Source: Tretioscincus oriximinensis
Taxonomy: Eukaryota > Chordata > Lepidosauria > Squamata > Gymnophthalmidae
Direction of reading: 5' to 3'
Assembly: GCA_022410635.1 (NCBI GenBank)
Contig: JAJVDF010000028.1
Location: 1,933,849-1,997,848 of the forward strand
Length of the DNA stretch: 64,000 nucleotides
The notes beneath the pieces are model-generated. The model saw only the letters and a program-made list of their open reading frames with translations. It had not been told where the DNA came from and searched no databases. Every line of letters begins with the position of its first letter. Positions within the stretch are counted from its first letter, which is position 1. A program made the position numbers and the translations under genes. Below, piece after piece: positions 49,265 to 60,670 of this stretch.

Positions 49265-50598
49265 CAGGATGTGGAAATCAGCTGAACTTAATTGTGTATT
49301 AATAAGAAATATACCAAAATAATACAAAGAAAAGAACTCTAATGTGGTACTATTCTACAGTACTGAAATCAAACAAAAAGTTATGCATACCTAAGGAAGC
49401 TTGGATAAGTTGGCATAGCATAATGGTGGTGCATTTTAATCTATGAAAGATGCCTGTCAATGAAATAACAAGAGAAGGACTCTCTCAAGTTGTACAGATA
49501 TGGAGGAAAAGAACAAGAGAAACTTAGGAATTACAAGTTTTTTGTCAAGCTGGCTGAAATACTGTAGCTAATTGGCACCATGCTTAACTTATGGACTTCT
49601 CCACCTGGACACGGAGAAAGGAGGGAACAGAAGAGCAAAAGGAGAACTGTGAGGTATATAAATATTCTAAAATTAATAAAAATATACATTAATAAAATGA
49701 TACATTTCATGGCTTGTTAGATGAGGCTTTCCTTGATAATGCAGAAGAATTTCAGTGCATTTTTTAACTTTCAGTAAAAACGTACATAACAGACACCAAG
49801 TGTAAAAATATGACAGTCATGGAGAAGCCTTCCCTTCTTCTCCTAAGCTTCAAAGGCATTATTTTACTCGCACAGGACAAAAGCCCTCTAGCTGTAGTCA
49901 TTGCAAAAAAGACATTTAGACAGCCCGCTTAAAAAGACATCAGCTCAACCAGCCTGAAAGTGATGCAGGTAAAAAACTCTACATGCTTAGCGAAATTTGA
50001 AACCAGAATATGCTCCAGAATTGTCAGCCATTCGGGAGATTGCTTTCAATTTAAATTCTGTCTGGTTTATCCCGTAAACCTGACCACATTGTTCTCAAGT
50101 TTAGGAGTCCAAAGTCAAAACTTGTAGCTGAAATCCAACTGAAGACAGAATTCTGAGTATTCCATTCTTTATGCTGATAATGAAGTCAGCAGCCTATAGC
50201 TTTTGGCTGATGAAAGGCAAAAATTGACTAATTGTTCGTGGCAATTCTTTAATTTTCTCCCAGTGAGGAGCAAAAGTGTGGCATTAAGAATCTTTAGCTA
50301 TATAATGGTTCCTTTAAGACCCTAATTGTTTAATGCAAAGAAAGGGAATGGCTTTCTAATCCTGAGGAAGTACACAAAAGAAAGACTGATGAGCCTAATT
50401 CTGTGAGGCTTCAATGTGGGAGATTTTTTGGGGTGGGTGGGGGTTGGGGGTGGTAGCGGTAAAGAAAGTTTATACTCTTTTATTCTATTCCAGATGTGAC
50501 ATCATAACTATATTTTAGGGCCTATCATTGCCTTATTTTGGATTATATTTCAGAACAGGAATCCACCGTCTACATGCTAATGCAGACTGATTCGCATT
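49265..50598. other. Intergenic; possible conserved non-coding stretch and G-run
   Basis: Unique-looking sequence. It includes a G-quadruplex-like string of four G runs at 50430-50450. Confidence 0.45.
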
Positions 50599-50735
50599 AG
50601 GCTCTGTTTGCAGTGGCTCACAGTGTTGAGATCCTAAAACACATTACTGAGATCTGTGCAACTAGGACCTAAGACAGATAAAACTAATCCACCTCTACTA
50701 AAGTGAGTTAAATCAGATAAATGCAAATCAGGCCC
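50599..50735. mobile_element. MITE relatives in tandem (AGGCTCTGTTTGCA family)
   Basis: A 72-bp unit (50599-50670) has termini AGGCTCTGTTTGCA and (complement) AGGTCCTAGTTGCA. It is followed by a second segment ending TGCAAATCAGGCCC. Together they align with 7558-7660, including AATCCACCTCTACTAAAGTG-like sequence. Confidence 0.5.
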
Positions 50736-50781
50736 AGTCCTTAATAGGGTGGCTACTGTATTATTTACATGGGGTTGGGTT

Positions 50782-50831
50782 TGTTGTAACACATCTTAAA
50801 AATACATTACTGAATCTGTGCAAATCGGGTC
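50782..50831. mobile_element. MITE half-copy, same family as 4952
   Basis: TTGTAACACATCTTAAAAAT through CTGTGCAAATCGGGTC aligns with the right half of the 4952-5074 element. Confidence 0.4.
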
Positions 50832-51419
50832 AATGATTGCCTCTAATAGTGCTTCCCACTTCTTGCAGAAGTTTGCAATCACCACTGTATAGACAACCTA
50901 CCTCACAGGTTCTTATCTAGAAGCCACTTCTGAATGAATGAATTCAATTAATGAATCAATTAATCTGGTTTAAAGAGCTTGGTAATCTACGTATATCATC
51001 TGCATAGGAGTAGTTGTAAGATGAATCAGATCTGTACTAAAAACTCTCAGTGGTAGATCATATTAATCATTCATACTAGTGCTGGCTGCTCCAGAATAAG
51101 CAATAGTCCATTCACAGGTAGACCAGATCTGAGTAAGCATGGATATGATTGCATGGGATATGCCTTGTAGAGTATGTTGTCTTGATTCTAATGCATAAAG
51201 GACTGGTGCTTGTGAGTCTTAGAAAAAAAGTAATAAAAGAGGTAAGTATTTGTCTAATTTTTTTTAAAAAATGATAAAACTTGGTAGGCCAACAGAATTC
51301 TGTTGATGTTGTTAGTATTCCTGAGTTAAATACTTGAGAAATACTTTCACATATCTTTGTTTAAGAGATGGTAAAAGCTGGAGCAATATGTTGGATGTGC
51401 AGTTGGCTGAATGACCCTG

Positions 51420-51700
51420 TCCAAAGGGTGCTTGTTAGTGATTTTTGTTTGTCCTTGAGGGACTTAACAAGTAGGCTTCTCTAGGGCTCTTTTCTTGGCC
51501 TTTTCAGCATTTTCATAAATGACCTAGAGGATCAAGTTAAAGGGATGCTTGTCAAATTGATGATACCAAGCAAGGAGGATTGGCTAAAATCTTTAGGGAT
51601 GAAATCAAGATTCAAAATAACCTTGACAGGCTTGAGCATTGAGCCAAATCAACAGGATTAAGTTCATTGGTGGTAAGTGAAAAGTGCTAGATAAAAATAG
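51420..51700 (+). pseudogene. CR1 reverse transcriptase fragment
   Basis: Degenerate but readable: CTCTTTTCTTGGCCTTTTCAG, CATAAATGACCTAGAGGATC and AAATAACCTTGACAGGCTTG correspond to the CR1 RT motifs around FNIFINDL and QNDLDRL. It has frameshifts and stops throughout. A short CR1 ORF2-tail fragment follows at about 51945-52015 after an L2-like tail. Confidence 0.65.
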
Positions 51701-51879
51701 TTCAAGAACTCAGTGTGGAAGTAGTGTGTAATATAATGAGCTCAATCAGTTTCTAGACTACAACAGCTATCTCATTGGATTTGCATTCCCCAGGAACCCA
51801 TTGGAATGAGTTTTGAGGCCATTTTCATGTCGTTGGTAGCTCCTGCTTAGCATCCTTTTATAATTATAACCATTCATTG

Positions 51880-51940
51880 TGATATGAGCTGAGATTCTTG
51901 AATATAGGGCTGTGGAACATAAATACGAATAAATAAATCT
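51880..51940 (+). mobile_element. L2/CR1-like LINE terminal fragment
   Basis: GAGATTCTTGAATATAGGGC then AAATACGAATAAATAAAT: the same terminal sequence, decayed. Confidence 0.5.
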
Positions 51941-52194
51941 CATGTAGCTTTAAGACAGGACTAAACAAAATCATGAAAACCAGGTGTATCAATAGCTATT
52001 AGTGTTAGTGGTCTATTCAACCGCTTTCACTTTCACTCCTCAGTTCCTGTCCGCTAAGCCTAACGGAGTAGGAACTGCTATTTCTTCCCTAATTGGTTTG
52101 TGTATCGAAGGAAGAGAGGTTTGCTTGCTTGTGTATATGCCAACTGTTAACTGTTCATGTCACTTTGAATCTTTGACTGTATTGAGTATTATCT

Positions 52195-52345
52195 AAGAAC
52201 ATAAGAAGAGCCATACTGGATCAGGCCAGAACACATCAAGTCCAGCATTCTGTGTCACACAGAGGCCCACCAGATGCACCTGGGCAGCCTGAACAGAGGG
52301 AAGCAAAATATGCCCCTTTCATGACTCCCTGCAAATGGTATTCTG
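52195..52345 (-). mobile_element. CR1 3' UTR fragment, minus strand
   Basis: TAAGAACATAAGAAGAGCCA, ACTGGATCAGGCCAGAACAC and CCCACCAGATGCACCTGGGC are the complement of the CR1 3' end, including its octamer tail. Confidence 0.85.
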
Positions 52346-52600
52346 GAACTTCAATAAACAATCAGAGAAATTCCCGCTTTCTGATTCTCGTTCAAGATAA
52401 GAGATTCCTTTCTCCTAACAATTAGGACATAATTTCATAGTTAACAGGACAAACTATACAAATAAATAAATAATTTCTGTTGACTTTCAAACTTTTTTCA
52501 TAATGGAGGTACATGTTTCTCTAATAAGTTGGTAACACTGTTTTTAGCTTCAGTCATTTTTATTCTGTATTGTTTGTTTAATTGCATTAATTGTTTCAAT

Positions 52601-52743
52601 GGGAAGGCATTATTTTAACTATTAAATAGAACCATTTTAATACATTATATATAAACCCTTAATTACTAATCAATTTCAGTAAATACAAACAATTATTGCA
52701 TATTAAAAATGGTACTATTTAATAGTTAAAATAATGCCTTTCC
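52601..52743. mobile_element. 143-bp AT-rich MITE with ~41-bp inverted arms
   Basis: The left arm GGAAGGCATTATTTTAACTA… and the complement of the right arm GGAAAGGCATTATTTTAACT… remain similar for about 41 bp (52602-52642 against 52700-52743). No clear target duplication was found. Confidence 0.6.
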
Positions 52744-52744
52744 A

Positions 52745-55015
52745 AAGCAGAGAGAAAACTGTTTTTTCTCATCTGACATCATCTCTTTCATAAAAAGATC
52801 TAATAAGATCTTTCCTTTCAGCATTCAGTGATGCAGATCCACATTTTCAAGATTCCTCAGAAAAATCATTATTGACAAACTGTGACTCTGTAGTTAACAT
52901 TTGTGTGTGTTATCTCTCTCTGTGTTTTTGTGTTTGTGTATGGTGTGCGTAAATGCAGAAAATAGATAATAGAAACTATTTCTGTATATCTCGATAAGAA
53001 AACTGCACAGAGGTACCCAAGGAGGCATCCATGCAGCCATTCAGAACATCACTTAATGGCACCCAGTAACATAAAATGCAACTTGACACAATCCTGAGGT
53101 AAAAGAGTCCACTTTAATTTTAAAGTCCTTACATACTCGTGTTCCCACAGCATAGTAGAGAATGTGCTATTTAATGTCTTTGTTGGTGTTCAAGATAATA
53201 GTTTCAGTGCCACTGCTCATTCACGGTGCTCCAGGCACCTTTCAGAAGTCTCATAGGCACCAGTATTTCTCTCCAAGTGTTTTGGAAGGAGAAGATATGA
53301 AGCCTGGTCACCCTAGAGGCCTATTAAAGATGTCTAGTCTGCACAGTAGAGATGTGGCCTAAACGTAGTGCAATATAATCTTCTGCTCTAAAGTAAAATG
53401 ATGAGGGAACCATCATCCACCAACCCTTCTATTTCAAACTATTTTTCTAGTTCACCTGAGAATAAGGCCTGCAGCAATCTATCTAGTCCAATGTTAATTT
53501 TCCATGAGCTTTATTGCGCACTTTACTTTCAGACTTCAAGGGCGGAACATTTTTTAGAAGTTGTCCTGAATAAATATTTATACACAAACCCGAACAGCAC
53601 AGAAGGCTCCTTTTAGAGTTCTGAATATTTCAGAAAGCATCTGTTACTAAGCTGAGGCATCGTGTACAGCCATTCATTACTGTTTAATGAGTTAAACAAA
53701 GAAAAGAACTTCTGCTATCTAAAAAATACACACTAATATTTGACAAATCCTATTCATCTGAGATGACTGAATCCAAGAAACGGAGCCAATTAGCACAAGA
53801 AATTGCTAATGAAAATATAAAACATATTCAGTCTTATGCAGCTTTACTGGATGCTGATGTTTCAGTTACATACACATTGGTCAGAGACATGTGAGCTGCC
53901 AACCTAGTGTTTTGTAAAAGAGACTTTCAACTGTAAGTAGGAAGTGTATTCAAAGATGGATTTGGGTGATTTAGATTAAAATATCTTGTAATGAGCCCTA
54001 AGTCTCCAGCACAAAGATGAGCACACTTGGATCTGCTTTATGATGTGATTAAGCAGATTTACAGGAGAGTTGTACTGAAAGTCTTAATTGCCAGACAACT
54101 AGTTTATTCCATGTGGTTGGTGGCAGGAGGACGGTTCTGTTCTAAACACAAAGAAAAGCACATTAAATAAGTAAAGCCACACACGGAATAAATTCTACTC
54201 TGGTCCCTTTGGCAAGAATCGTTTTGTTGTGTCTGCATTTTTCAGTGGCCAAAAGCACAAGGGCCACACATTTCTGATCATCTCCTACTTCTCCCCCTCC
54301 TCCTCCTCCTTTATGTACCGATGGTAAAGACACCTTACAGTTTCTAGATGCAAAAAACCTGAAGAGACATAAGTGTGTAACATCCCCAAATGGTAATAAA
54401 TGTAGTTGGTGGGACAGTGCCAATAATAAGTATGAAAATACGAATACAGATACTGATAGTTATGTGCTCCTTTCTTTGTGTAGACTGTATCACATATACT
54501 TTTAATCCAATTTCAATCCTAAAGACTACACCAGGAAAAAAATGTAGTCCCCCCCGCCCCTGGTTTAGTCCAGTTCTTCAAAATATAAGGTACATTAAAA
54601 AGATGTGCCCTAGTCTTTCTTCCTCCCATGAAGAATTCACAGTACCTATATGAGTAGTGTCCAGTGAGGAAGGCAGTTCCAGTAGAATAGATTGTGGTTT
54701 ATGTCTGTCTCCATAATCCTGCATAATCAAAGAAGATAAGGAGAGAGATGTAAGAGGAATGGTCAAGTGATATGAAGGCTGATTTTGATCCCAAGTTCTG
54801 GGAAAAATACAAAAATCTGATGCATCAGGTTATCATTATGGGCCCCCAGCACAGTGCAGTCAGTCCGTTGAGAAAGCCCTTTGCTGGTTTTACTAACAAA
54901 CCATGCTTTGAATTCCTCTAGAACCTGGGCCAAGTCATGCTGCCCACAATTGCTACTATTCTATGCCAGAAGAATCATTTGAACTTGTGTTTTTTGCTTT
55001 TTCTAGCATAAGGGT
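52745..55015. other. Intergenic; nothing recognised
   Basis: A GT-rich patch at 52900-52950. The 53640-53900 segment looks unique and could be a conserved non-coding element; unproven. Confidence 0.45.
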
Positions 55016-55016
55016 T

Positions 55017-55330
55017 AAAGCAGGCACGGATAGCTCAGTCACTTAGGAATTCGTCTCTCACCTGGGAGATCGGGTTTTGAAGCCCTGTGTGGGATGTGGG
55101 GAGGGGTGAGCACCTTCCACTAGCCTGTAGCTCTAGCCAACCCAGCTATTCGAAAGCATGAATTGCAAGAAATTGCAACTGACTGCAAGTAGATACGTGG
55201 GAACCACCATAGCCTGGTGGGGAAGATAGAATGGAAGCCTTTAGGCAAACTATATCCTTGTAAGCCGCTTTGAGTCCCTTTGAAAGGTGAGAAAAGCAGG
55301 GTATAAGAACCAAGATCTTCTTCTTCTTTT
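55017..55330 (+). mobile_element. tRNA-derived SINE (family A), near full length
   Basis: The tRNA-like head has an A-box-like TAGCTCAGTCACTTAGG (55031) and a B-box-like GGGTTTTGAAGCCC (55072). The body includes ATTGCAAGAAATTGCAACTG and GGGAACCACCATAGCCTGG. The 3' end (AAGCCGCTTTGAGTCCCTTT…GGGTATAAGAACC) resembles an L2-type LINE tail, with a final CTT run. It is the best-preserved copy of this family here. Confidence 0.82.
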
Positions 55331-56029
55331 CTTTGGATAAACAATATTAAGTTAGGCTGCATCCAGATAATGAGTTTGTAATGAGTTATTGTGACACCTT
55401 CCATTTCATTCCGATGGAGAGTGTGAAATATGGAAGCTCAAACTCTGTGATTAACCCCTTTTCCCATTGCATTCTCATTCATATCCTTGTATTTCTGTGG
55501 TTAAGCAAGTCCAATATTACAAAAAAACTCCTGCTCCCGTGCTTTTCTATTGACTTCAGCGCGTCTCCATGTAATTTCTGTAGGACAGGTTGCCATGGTA
55601 GCAGGTTGTGCTCGCTTCTATTCTCGTGACATTTCGCTAGACAAANAACCATGTCTGAGGATGCACATCCACATGTGAGAAACTGATGCCTTCCATTTTG
55701 CAGGTAGAAAATTAATGCAACCCTGTACTTACGGAAGTATGCACATCTGTTACTGATGCATAACGGAAGATAACTGAAGTTCAATTTTTACGTATGGATG
55801 ATAGATTATGCAAACGGAACACACCATTTGTGATCGGGCAAGAAATAATCATCTGGAGGCAGCATTAGTTCCTATCATCATGGAGATGTATGATCATTTT
55901 TGCCAATGAACAAAATGAGATTTAAAAGTGAAAATTCTTTGTTAAAATAATAAATAAGATAAAATAAAATGACAGACTAGGGAGAGACTGTTTTTAGCAA
56001 GTTATTTACTCAAATAGCGATAGAAAAGA

Positions 56030-56265
56030 GTCAGCTTTCATACCCTGCTTTTCTCAATCCAAAAGGAATCAAAGCGGCTTACATAACCTTCTGTTCTTCT
56101 GTTTACAACAGATACATTGTGAAGTAGGTGGATTGAGAGAGCTCTGAAGAAAGGTGACTAGCCCAAGGCCATCCAGCTGGCTTTTGTGGAGGAGTGCAGA
56201 ATCAATCTGGGACACTTCCAGATAAGAGTTTGACACTTTAAGCACTACACCAGACTGGTGTAAGT
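56030..56265 (-). mobile_element. tRNA-derived SINE (family B), minus strand
   Basis: The complement reads CTGGTGTAGTGCTTAAAGTG, GATTGATTCTGCACTCCTCC, AGCTGGATGGCCTTGGGCTA, and a tail with CGCTTTGATTCCTTTTGGAT. It appears near full length. Confidence 0.77.
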
Positions 56266-56904
56266 AGATGTGGAGAAGAGATGTAAAATTTAGAACAGAC
56301 AGTTTCTTTACACAACTAAAAGTATGGTAGACAGTGTGAGAAGTAACTGAAACCTGACTCTACTCTTCCTTCCTCCTTGCTTATGCTCATTTCATGTTTG
56401 GCTGATATATACATAATATACTCTATTCAATTATATCAAAATTTATGTGGGCTTGCATGAAACTCCAGCCTTTGGGGATTTCATCTATCATTAGATGTAC
56501 ATATTCTGACGGCTTCCTGGTGGCACCTCTTTCTTTTTAGCTGTGTTGCCCTTTTTTTCTGGGCACTAGGCATCATAGGATGTTTGGAAAGAAATTCATG
56601 GTATAAATTTTGGAAGAAATTACATATAGATAAGCAAAAAGTGTTATGACTGGATATGAGAATTATATAATATGTTTAATGTATTTAAATTTTAGAGTTA
56701 AACTTCATTAATTCATATTGTCTGCTGAAGGAAAACTACAGCAGTAGCTGTAATTACATCCTGTGGCCGCCAGAGGGAAGGTGCAGACACATCAGGTTAT
56801 TGAATGTAGGCTGTTGCCATTGAAATTTAGGACCTGTGTAAGCTCATTATGGACAAATGTAGGCTTAATCCCTAAAGCATTGCAAGAGAAACTGCCAGCT
56901 TCCT

Positions 56905-56967
56905 AATAAAGATTTTAGAGGTTCTAAAACTTAGAACCTCAAGAATCTAAATTATGCAATCTTTATT
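56905..56967. repeat. Nested hairpin
   Basis: Inner arms GAGGTTCTAA/TTAGAACCTC (56918-56927, 56931-56940) with a 3-nt loop. Outer arms AATAAAGATT/AATCTTTATT (56905-56914, 56958-56967). No ORF or known family was recognised. Confidence 0.6.
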
Positions 56968-57049
56968 GGAGAACTGTCTCTCAGTTTTGGGAGTCATATG
57001 ATAATCTTGTACATTTTGTCAGACTTATCCAAGCTTGTGTGAAATGCAA

Positions 57050-57075
57050 ATTCTCATACAGTAATGTATGAGAAT
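57050..57075. repeat. Perfect 11-bp hairpin
   Basis: ATTCTCATACA, loop GTAA, TGTATGAGAAT. Confidence 0.6.
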
Positions 57076-57843
57076 TCTGCTGGGGCTGGAAGGAACATCA
57101 TTGTGCTATCACTTCCGGCCCTGCTTCTGGAAATGGTGCCCCAGGGGCAGAAACAACAAATGATGTCACTTTTTGGTTTCTGCTTCTGAAAATGGCACTC
57201 AGAGTGATGTCATTTCTGGTCTCACCCTGGATGTGACATCTCTAAACTTCTGCATGTGCTTTGTGTGTGAGAAAATCTCCAAGTGCCAGAGACCTTTGGC
57301 TCCTGGATGCATGATTCTGCCTCAGAAAACTCCCAGCATTGAATACAACGCATTACATTTGTCACTATTCCTCATTAAAAAACTGCACAATGCACTCTTT
57401 ATTGAAGTTACCACATAAAAACCAGGGTAAGAATTTTAAATTTAATGGGTCCAAAATGTTCTCCTCAGGTGATACAGGCAATATAAGCTGCACTTGGTTA
57501 AAATTCCTCTTTCATATCCAATAAACCTATAAACTCCTATCTTGGTTTTTAGGAGGGTACCCACATAACTGGGATAGAGCTCTAATGGGATAGAGCAACT
57601 TTANTGGCTATAGAAGAGAGAAATTTTCACCAGGTGGATATATCACCTGGAGGGAAAAATCACTTTTTTGCTTACCTGTGCCTGTTTCCTGTTTCTATAA
57701 TTGTTTCTCTTAAATATCAGCATGCTAGTCAAGTGTGTAACAGAAACAAAAGGAAGAAGCGAAACAGTAATTTGAAGCAACACCTGCCTCCCAGGCCTTC
57801 TTAACTTCCTGCCTTGAAGCAGCCAAAATAAACTTTCCACTTA

Positions 57844-58713
57844 TATCGAGATCCGGCTGTCCCGATAACCAATGACTGAGCGGTGACGTGAGGTAGCTTG
57901 CCCTGGGGTCCGTATCAACTGCCACGAAATAATGCGCACACGGACGACACTTCAGAGCAACAGGAGATCTTAGGAGGTCCACGGGTAAATGGATTCCTCC
58001 AGAGGGTCAAAAAGTCTCCACTTTTATTGATTACAGAATCAGAAGGCGTGTATTAAAATTATGACGGGGTAAAAAGGGCGGAGGATACCCAACGTGGGTC
58101 TGTGATGTCACACATGACACGTTATGCCCCCTCCCAAGGGGGCGCAGCCTGGGGACAGTAACCAATAGGGGAAGAGAAGTGTGTGTGAGTGGTGTGACTA
58201 ATGACTGGATCTTAGCTACCATTGTGGTCCCCTGTCAATCAAATCTTGGAAGGAAAGATGAATCATACCAAGGGTCCAGTCTCTGATGACCCTTGATTGA
58301 TATCAAACAAAGAAGAGATATCAGAGTATACAGAAAGGTGGAAAAAGGTAAATATTGGCTTCCTTTTAGGACAATAGGGTATGCTTTAGGCTACATTTGC
58401 CAAAGAGATTCCCATTGGGAGTCAAGTCTGCCTTGGAGAAAAGCAAACAGTTGACTTCCCTGAAATTAAATGGGATTAAGTTGTTCTTTGTTTAGAAAGG
58501 GCATAGACAGGAGCTACCATTCACAGGTGCCCCTAGGGAGAGGAAAAGAGATTAAGAGAATTCCTGAGTTTGAGCAAAGGTCAGCTTGACCAAGGAAAAT
58601 TTTTGAAGAAAATTACCCAGAGGCCTCACTTTGGTAGCCTTGATCCAGCCAGATATATTTGATATTAATAATATATTTTATTCCTAATATGTGTCCCAGG
58701 GGGATTCCCAACA
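57844..58713 (-). mobile_element. LTR-like block (probable degenerate solo LTR)
   Basis: On the minus strand it begins TGTTGGGAATCCCCC, typical of an LTR 5' end. It contains an AATAAA signal (complement of about 58023-58028) followed by a 170-bp U5-like segment. The direct repeat CACTTA occurs at 57838-57843 and 58714-58719, suggesting a 6-bp target duplication. The distal end (CTCGATA on the minus strand) lacks the canonical CA. The block is more GC- and CpG-rich than its surroundings. The boundary on the 57844 side is uncertain, and a truncated LTR plus leader is an alternative. Confidence 0.5.
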
Positions 58714-58719
58714 CACTTA

Positions 58720-59197
58720 CAAGCAAATTATGTCTGTCACAATTCCTTGCTCCTGGTTCTAGGTATTAGAGCTGATGAGAAACACAATTCACCAGGATTC
58801 AGATTACTTATTAAATATTCACAGTTTAATCTGTCTATACCTGTTTTCATATATTTTGCTCATTCTCCAGTGATTCTAAATTTCATAAATTATTCCACAT
58901 CGTACTATTTCATGGTGTCCATCAGTGCCTATTATGTGCAGAACGTGCCTGGGCTGGCAAGGTATTCCTGTCCTGGCATGGATAGGATACAATGGACGAG
59001 GGGACCACCTTTGGAGACAGGAAACCACAGTTCCCAGGCTTCACAATTGAACACTGGGGAGTTCAGGGCACGCATGACTTCAGAAAGGACCCCACCTTGT
59101 TGTGGCCTATTGTTGCTGTTGCTTTCTGTCTGCAAGGTGGCTGAAGGTGTGGACAGAAGCCAGCCTAGTTTTTAGTTGTCTCCTGGGCAGGGAGAGG
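58720..59197. other. Intergenic between two LTRs
   Basis: A 142-codon ORF (58747-59175) overlaps this stretch but has no recognisable domain. No gene call is made. Confidence 0.5.
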
Positions 59198-59202
59198 GGT
59201 GC

Positions 59203-59558
59203 TGTGATGGTAGAGGTAGGGGATGAAGGACACTCCAGACAAGAATGTGATTTCAGTTCTGAAAGTGTTTATTCAGCTCAGCTCAGCTCAGCTCAGCTCT
59301 CCGTCTTAGTCTGGTCAGCAGTGAAGACTGCCCCAGCAAGTCCCTCTATTTATACATCTTGCTGGCCAATCNCAGCTGACCAGGTNCATAGCTTACANTT
59401 CATTGGTTGTTTATACAATGCTGNTCCAAAACNTGAAGCTCACCTCAAAACCTCACATCAACATATATTTACCTCAGAATTATTTGCATATATATTACCA
59501 CAACTTTATACATTCCTTATATGACTTTATATACATATTATGTCATGTACTCATGACA
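59203..59558 (-). mobile_element. Solo LTR with perfect 5-bp target duplication
   Basis: Read on the minus strand, the element begins TGTCATGAGTACATGAC and ends CATCACA, so it has TG…CA termini. It is flanked on both sides by GGTGC (59198-59202 and 59559-59563), a 5-bp target-site duplication. Inside, in order, are a TATAAATAGAG promoter box, a pentameric (GAGCT)n run (about 59276-59299) and an AATAAA poly(A) signal, as expected for U3-R-U5. No internal retroviral sequence is attached, so it is a solo LTR. Five ambiguous bases lie inside (59372, 59386, 59398, 59424, 59433). It sits about 1.1 kb upstream of the AQR start codon, antisense to it. Confidence 0.85.
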
Positions 59559-59563
59559 GGTGC

Positions 59564-60060
59564 CTGAGCACCTATAGCCTTTGGGTATGGCCCAAGCAGA
59601 CACCATGCAGATACCGTCCTAATTCTGCTTAAGCAGTAATGTATGCATTTTGAATAACAAAATAGTTCCACTATATTCAGCGAATTTCCTGCCCTTTTGA
59701 GAGAAGCTAGAAAACAATTTAAGTGCATTTCTCTCTATTACTCTTATGTGACTCTATGCAATAATTAATACATGATCTTACTCTCTGTACATTGCAGTAA
59801 CGCCTAGGGTTGGGTATTTACTTTAAATTGCAAATAAATAATAAACAAATTGCTTTTCATCAGCCCAGGGTTTTTGCATTCCTACTGAAATAAAATATAA
59901 CCTTTTCTTTAACTGCTGAAAGCATCTTATGCATTATGTTGTAATCAAAGGGCGAAAGCTTTCGTCGTCATCTCTGTTTGCAACAAATATAAACCTGACT
60001 AAGTATTTTAAATTTATGGACACACATTCGTTGCTGCTAATTGTACGCTATCACCCAGGA
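59564..60060. other. Distal upstream region of AQR
   Basis: AT-rich. A perfect 12-bp palindrome CGAAAGCTTTCG lies at 59953-59964. No divergent gene was recognised. Confidence 0.5.
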
Positions 60061-60077
60061 CCAGTTTCTCCATTTTA

Positions 60078-60096
60078 GAACTACAACTCCCATACG
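60078..60096 (+). promoter_or_regulatory. ZNF143/Staf-like motif upstream of AQR
   Basis: The core ACTACAACTCCCA matches the ACTACAAYTCCCA core of the ZNF143 (Staf) binding sequence, which is typical of housekeeping promoters. It lies about 580 bp upstream of the AQR start codon. A weaker related string (ACAACTACGGGACTCC) follows at about 60119. Confidence 0.5.
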
Positions 60097-60269
60097 GCTT
60101 AGCGCTACATGCCTCTCTACAACTACGGGACTCCTTCAGCGATTTCGTCTAAGAAAGTGCGAATCCTCCTTGTAAGAAACAGGAATAACTTTAGGGATTT
60201 AATCTATGACACAGTTCTCTTTGGCAAAGTGAGCACCGCTGATGTAAGTGGGATTTTAGAGCACATGCC

Positions 60270-60670
60270 TCGTTAGTTTTACTCAAAAGTAAGTTTTGCT
60301 GACTAATTTCGCTGAGGACAAGGAACCCGAAGCCTCCCCGACAGAAAGCTTCGTCTAAACAAAGGCAATGGCGCGATGCTATGGTTTTTATATCTATGTG
60401 CTCGGCTTCTCAGCACGTGGTGAGGGGAAGCGCGGTGGAACGGAACGAAGTCGGAGGGAGAAAAGTGTAACCCCAGAGCTTGGCCGCCGGAACCGGAGCG
60501 TCCGTCCGTCGGAGGGTTCCGTCTGGGCAAGGAAACGTGGGCGAGAGGAGCAAGGATAGGATCTGTGGCAAGAGAACGGGGCGACCTGCTGCCTAGTGGA
60601 CCAGGGACTGGGGGTGGGTGGGGGACAGGCGGAGAGCGGCGGCTTAGAACAGGCAGGACCAGGGATCGCT
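60270..60670 (+). promoter_or_regulatory. AQR: AQR CpG-rich promoter / 5' UTR region
   Basis: GC and CpG content rise sharply here compared with the AT-rich upstream region. The stretch contains an ETS-type CCGGAAC site (about 60488-60494), an E-box-like CACGTG (60414-60419) and G-rich runs (60609-60623). There is no obvious TATA box near the start codon, as expected for a housekeeping splicing-factor gene. An upstream ATG at 60368 opens a 63-codon ORF that ends at 60559. It could be a uORF if transcription begins upstream of it. The transcription start is not determinable from sequence alone. Confidence 0.7.

Noticed and set aside
55017..55095. tRNA-like sequence with A- and B-box-like motifs
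   Set aside because: It continues into a SINE body and tail and the cloverleaf is degenerate, so it is a SINE head and not a tRNA gene.
58747..59175. 142-codon ORF between two LTRs
   Set aside because: I saw no retroviral motif (protease, RT, integrase or envelope hallmark) in it; likely chance.
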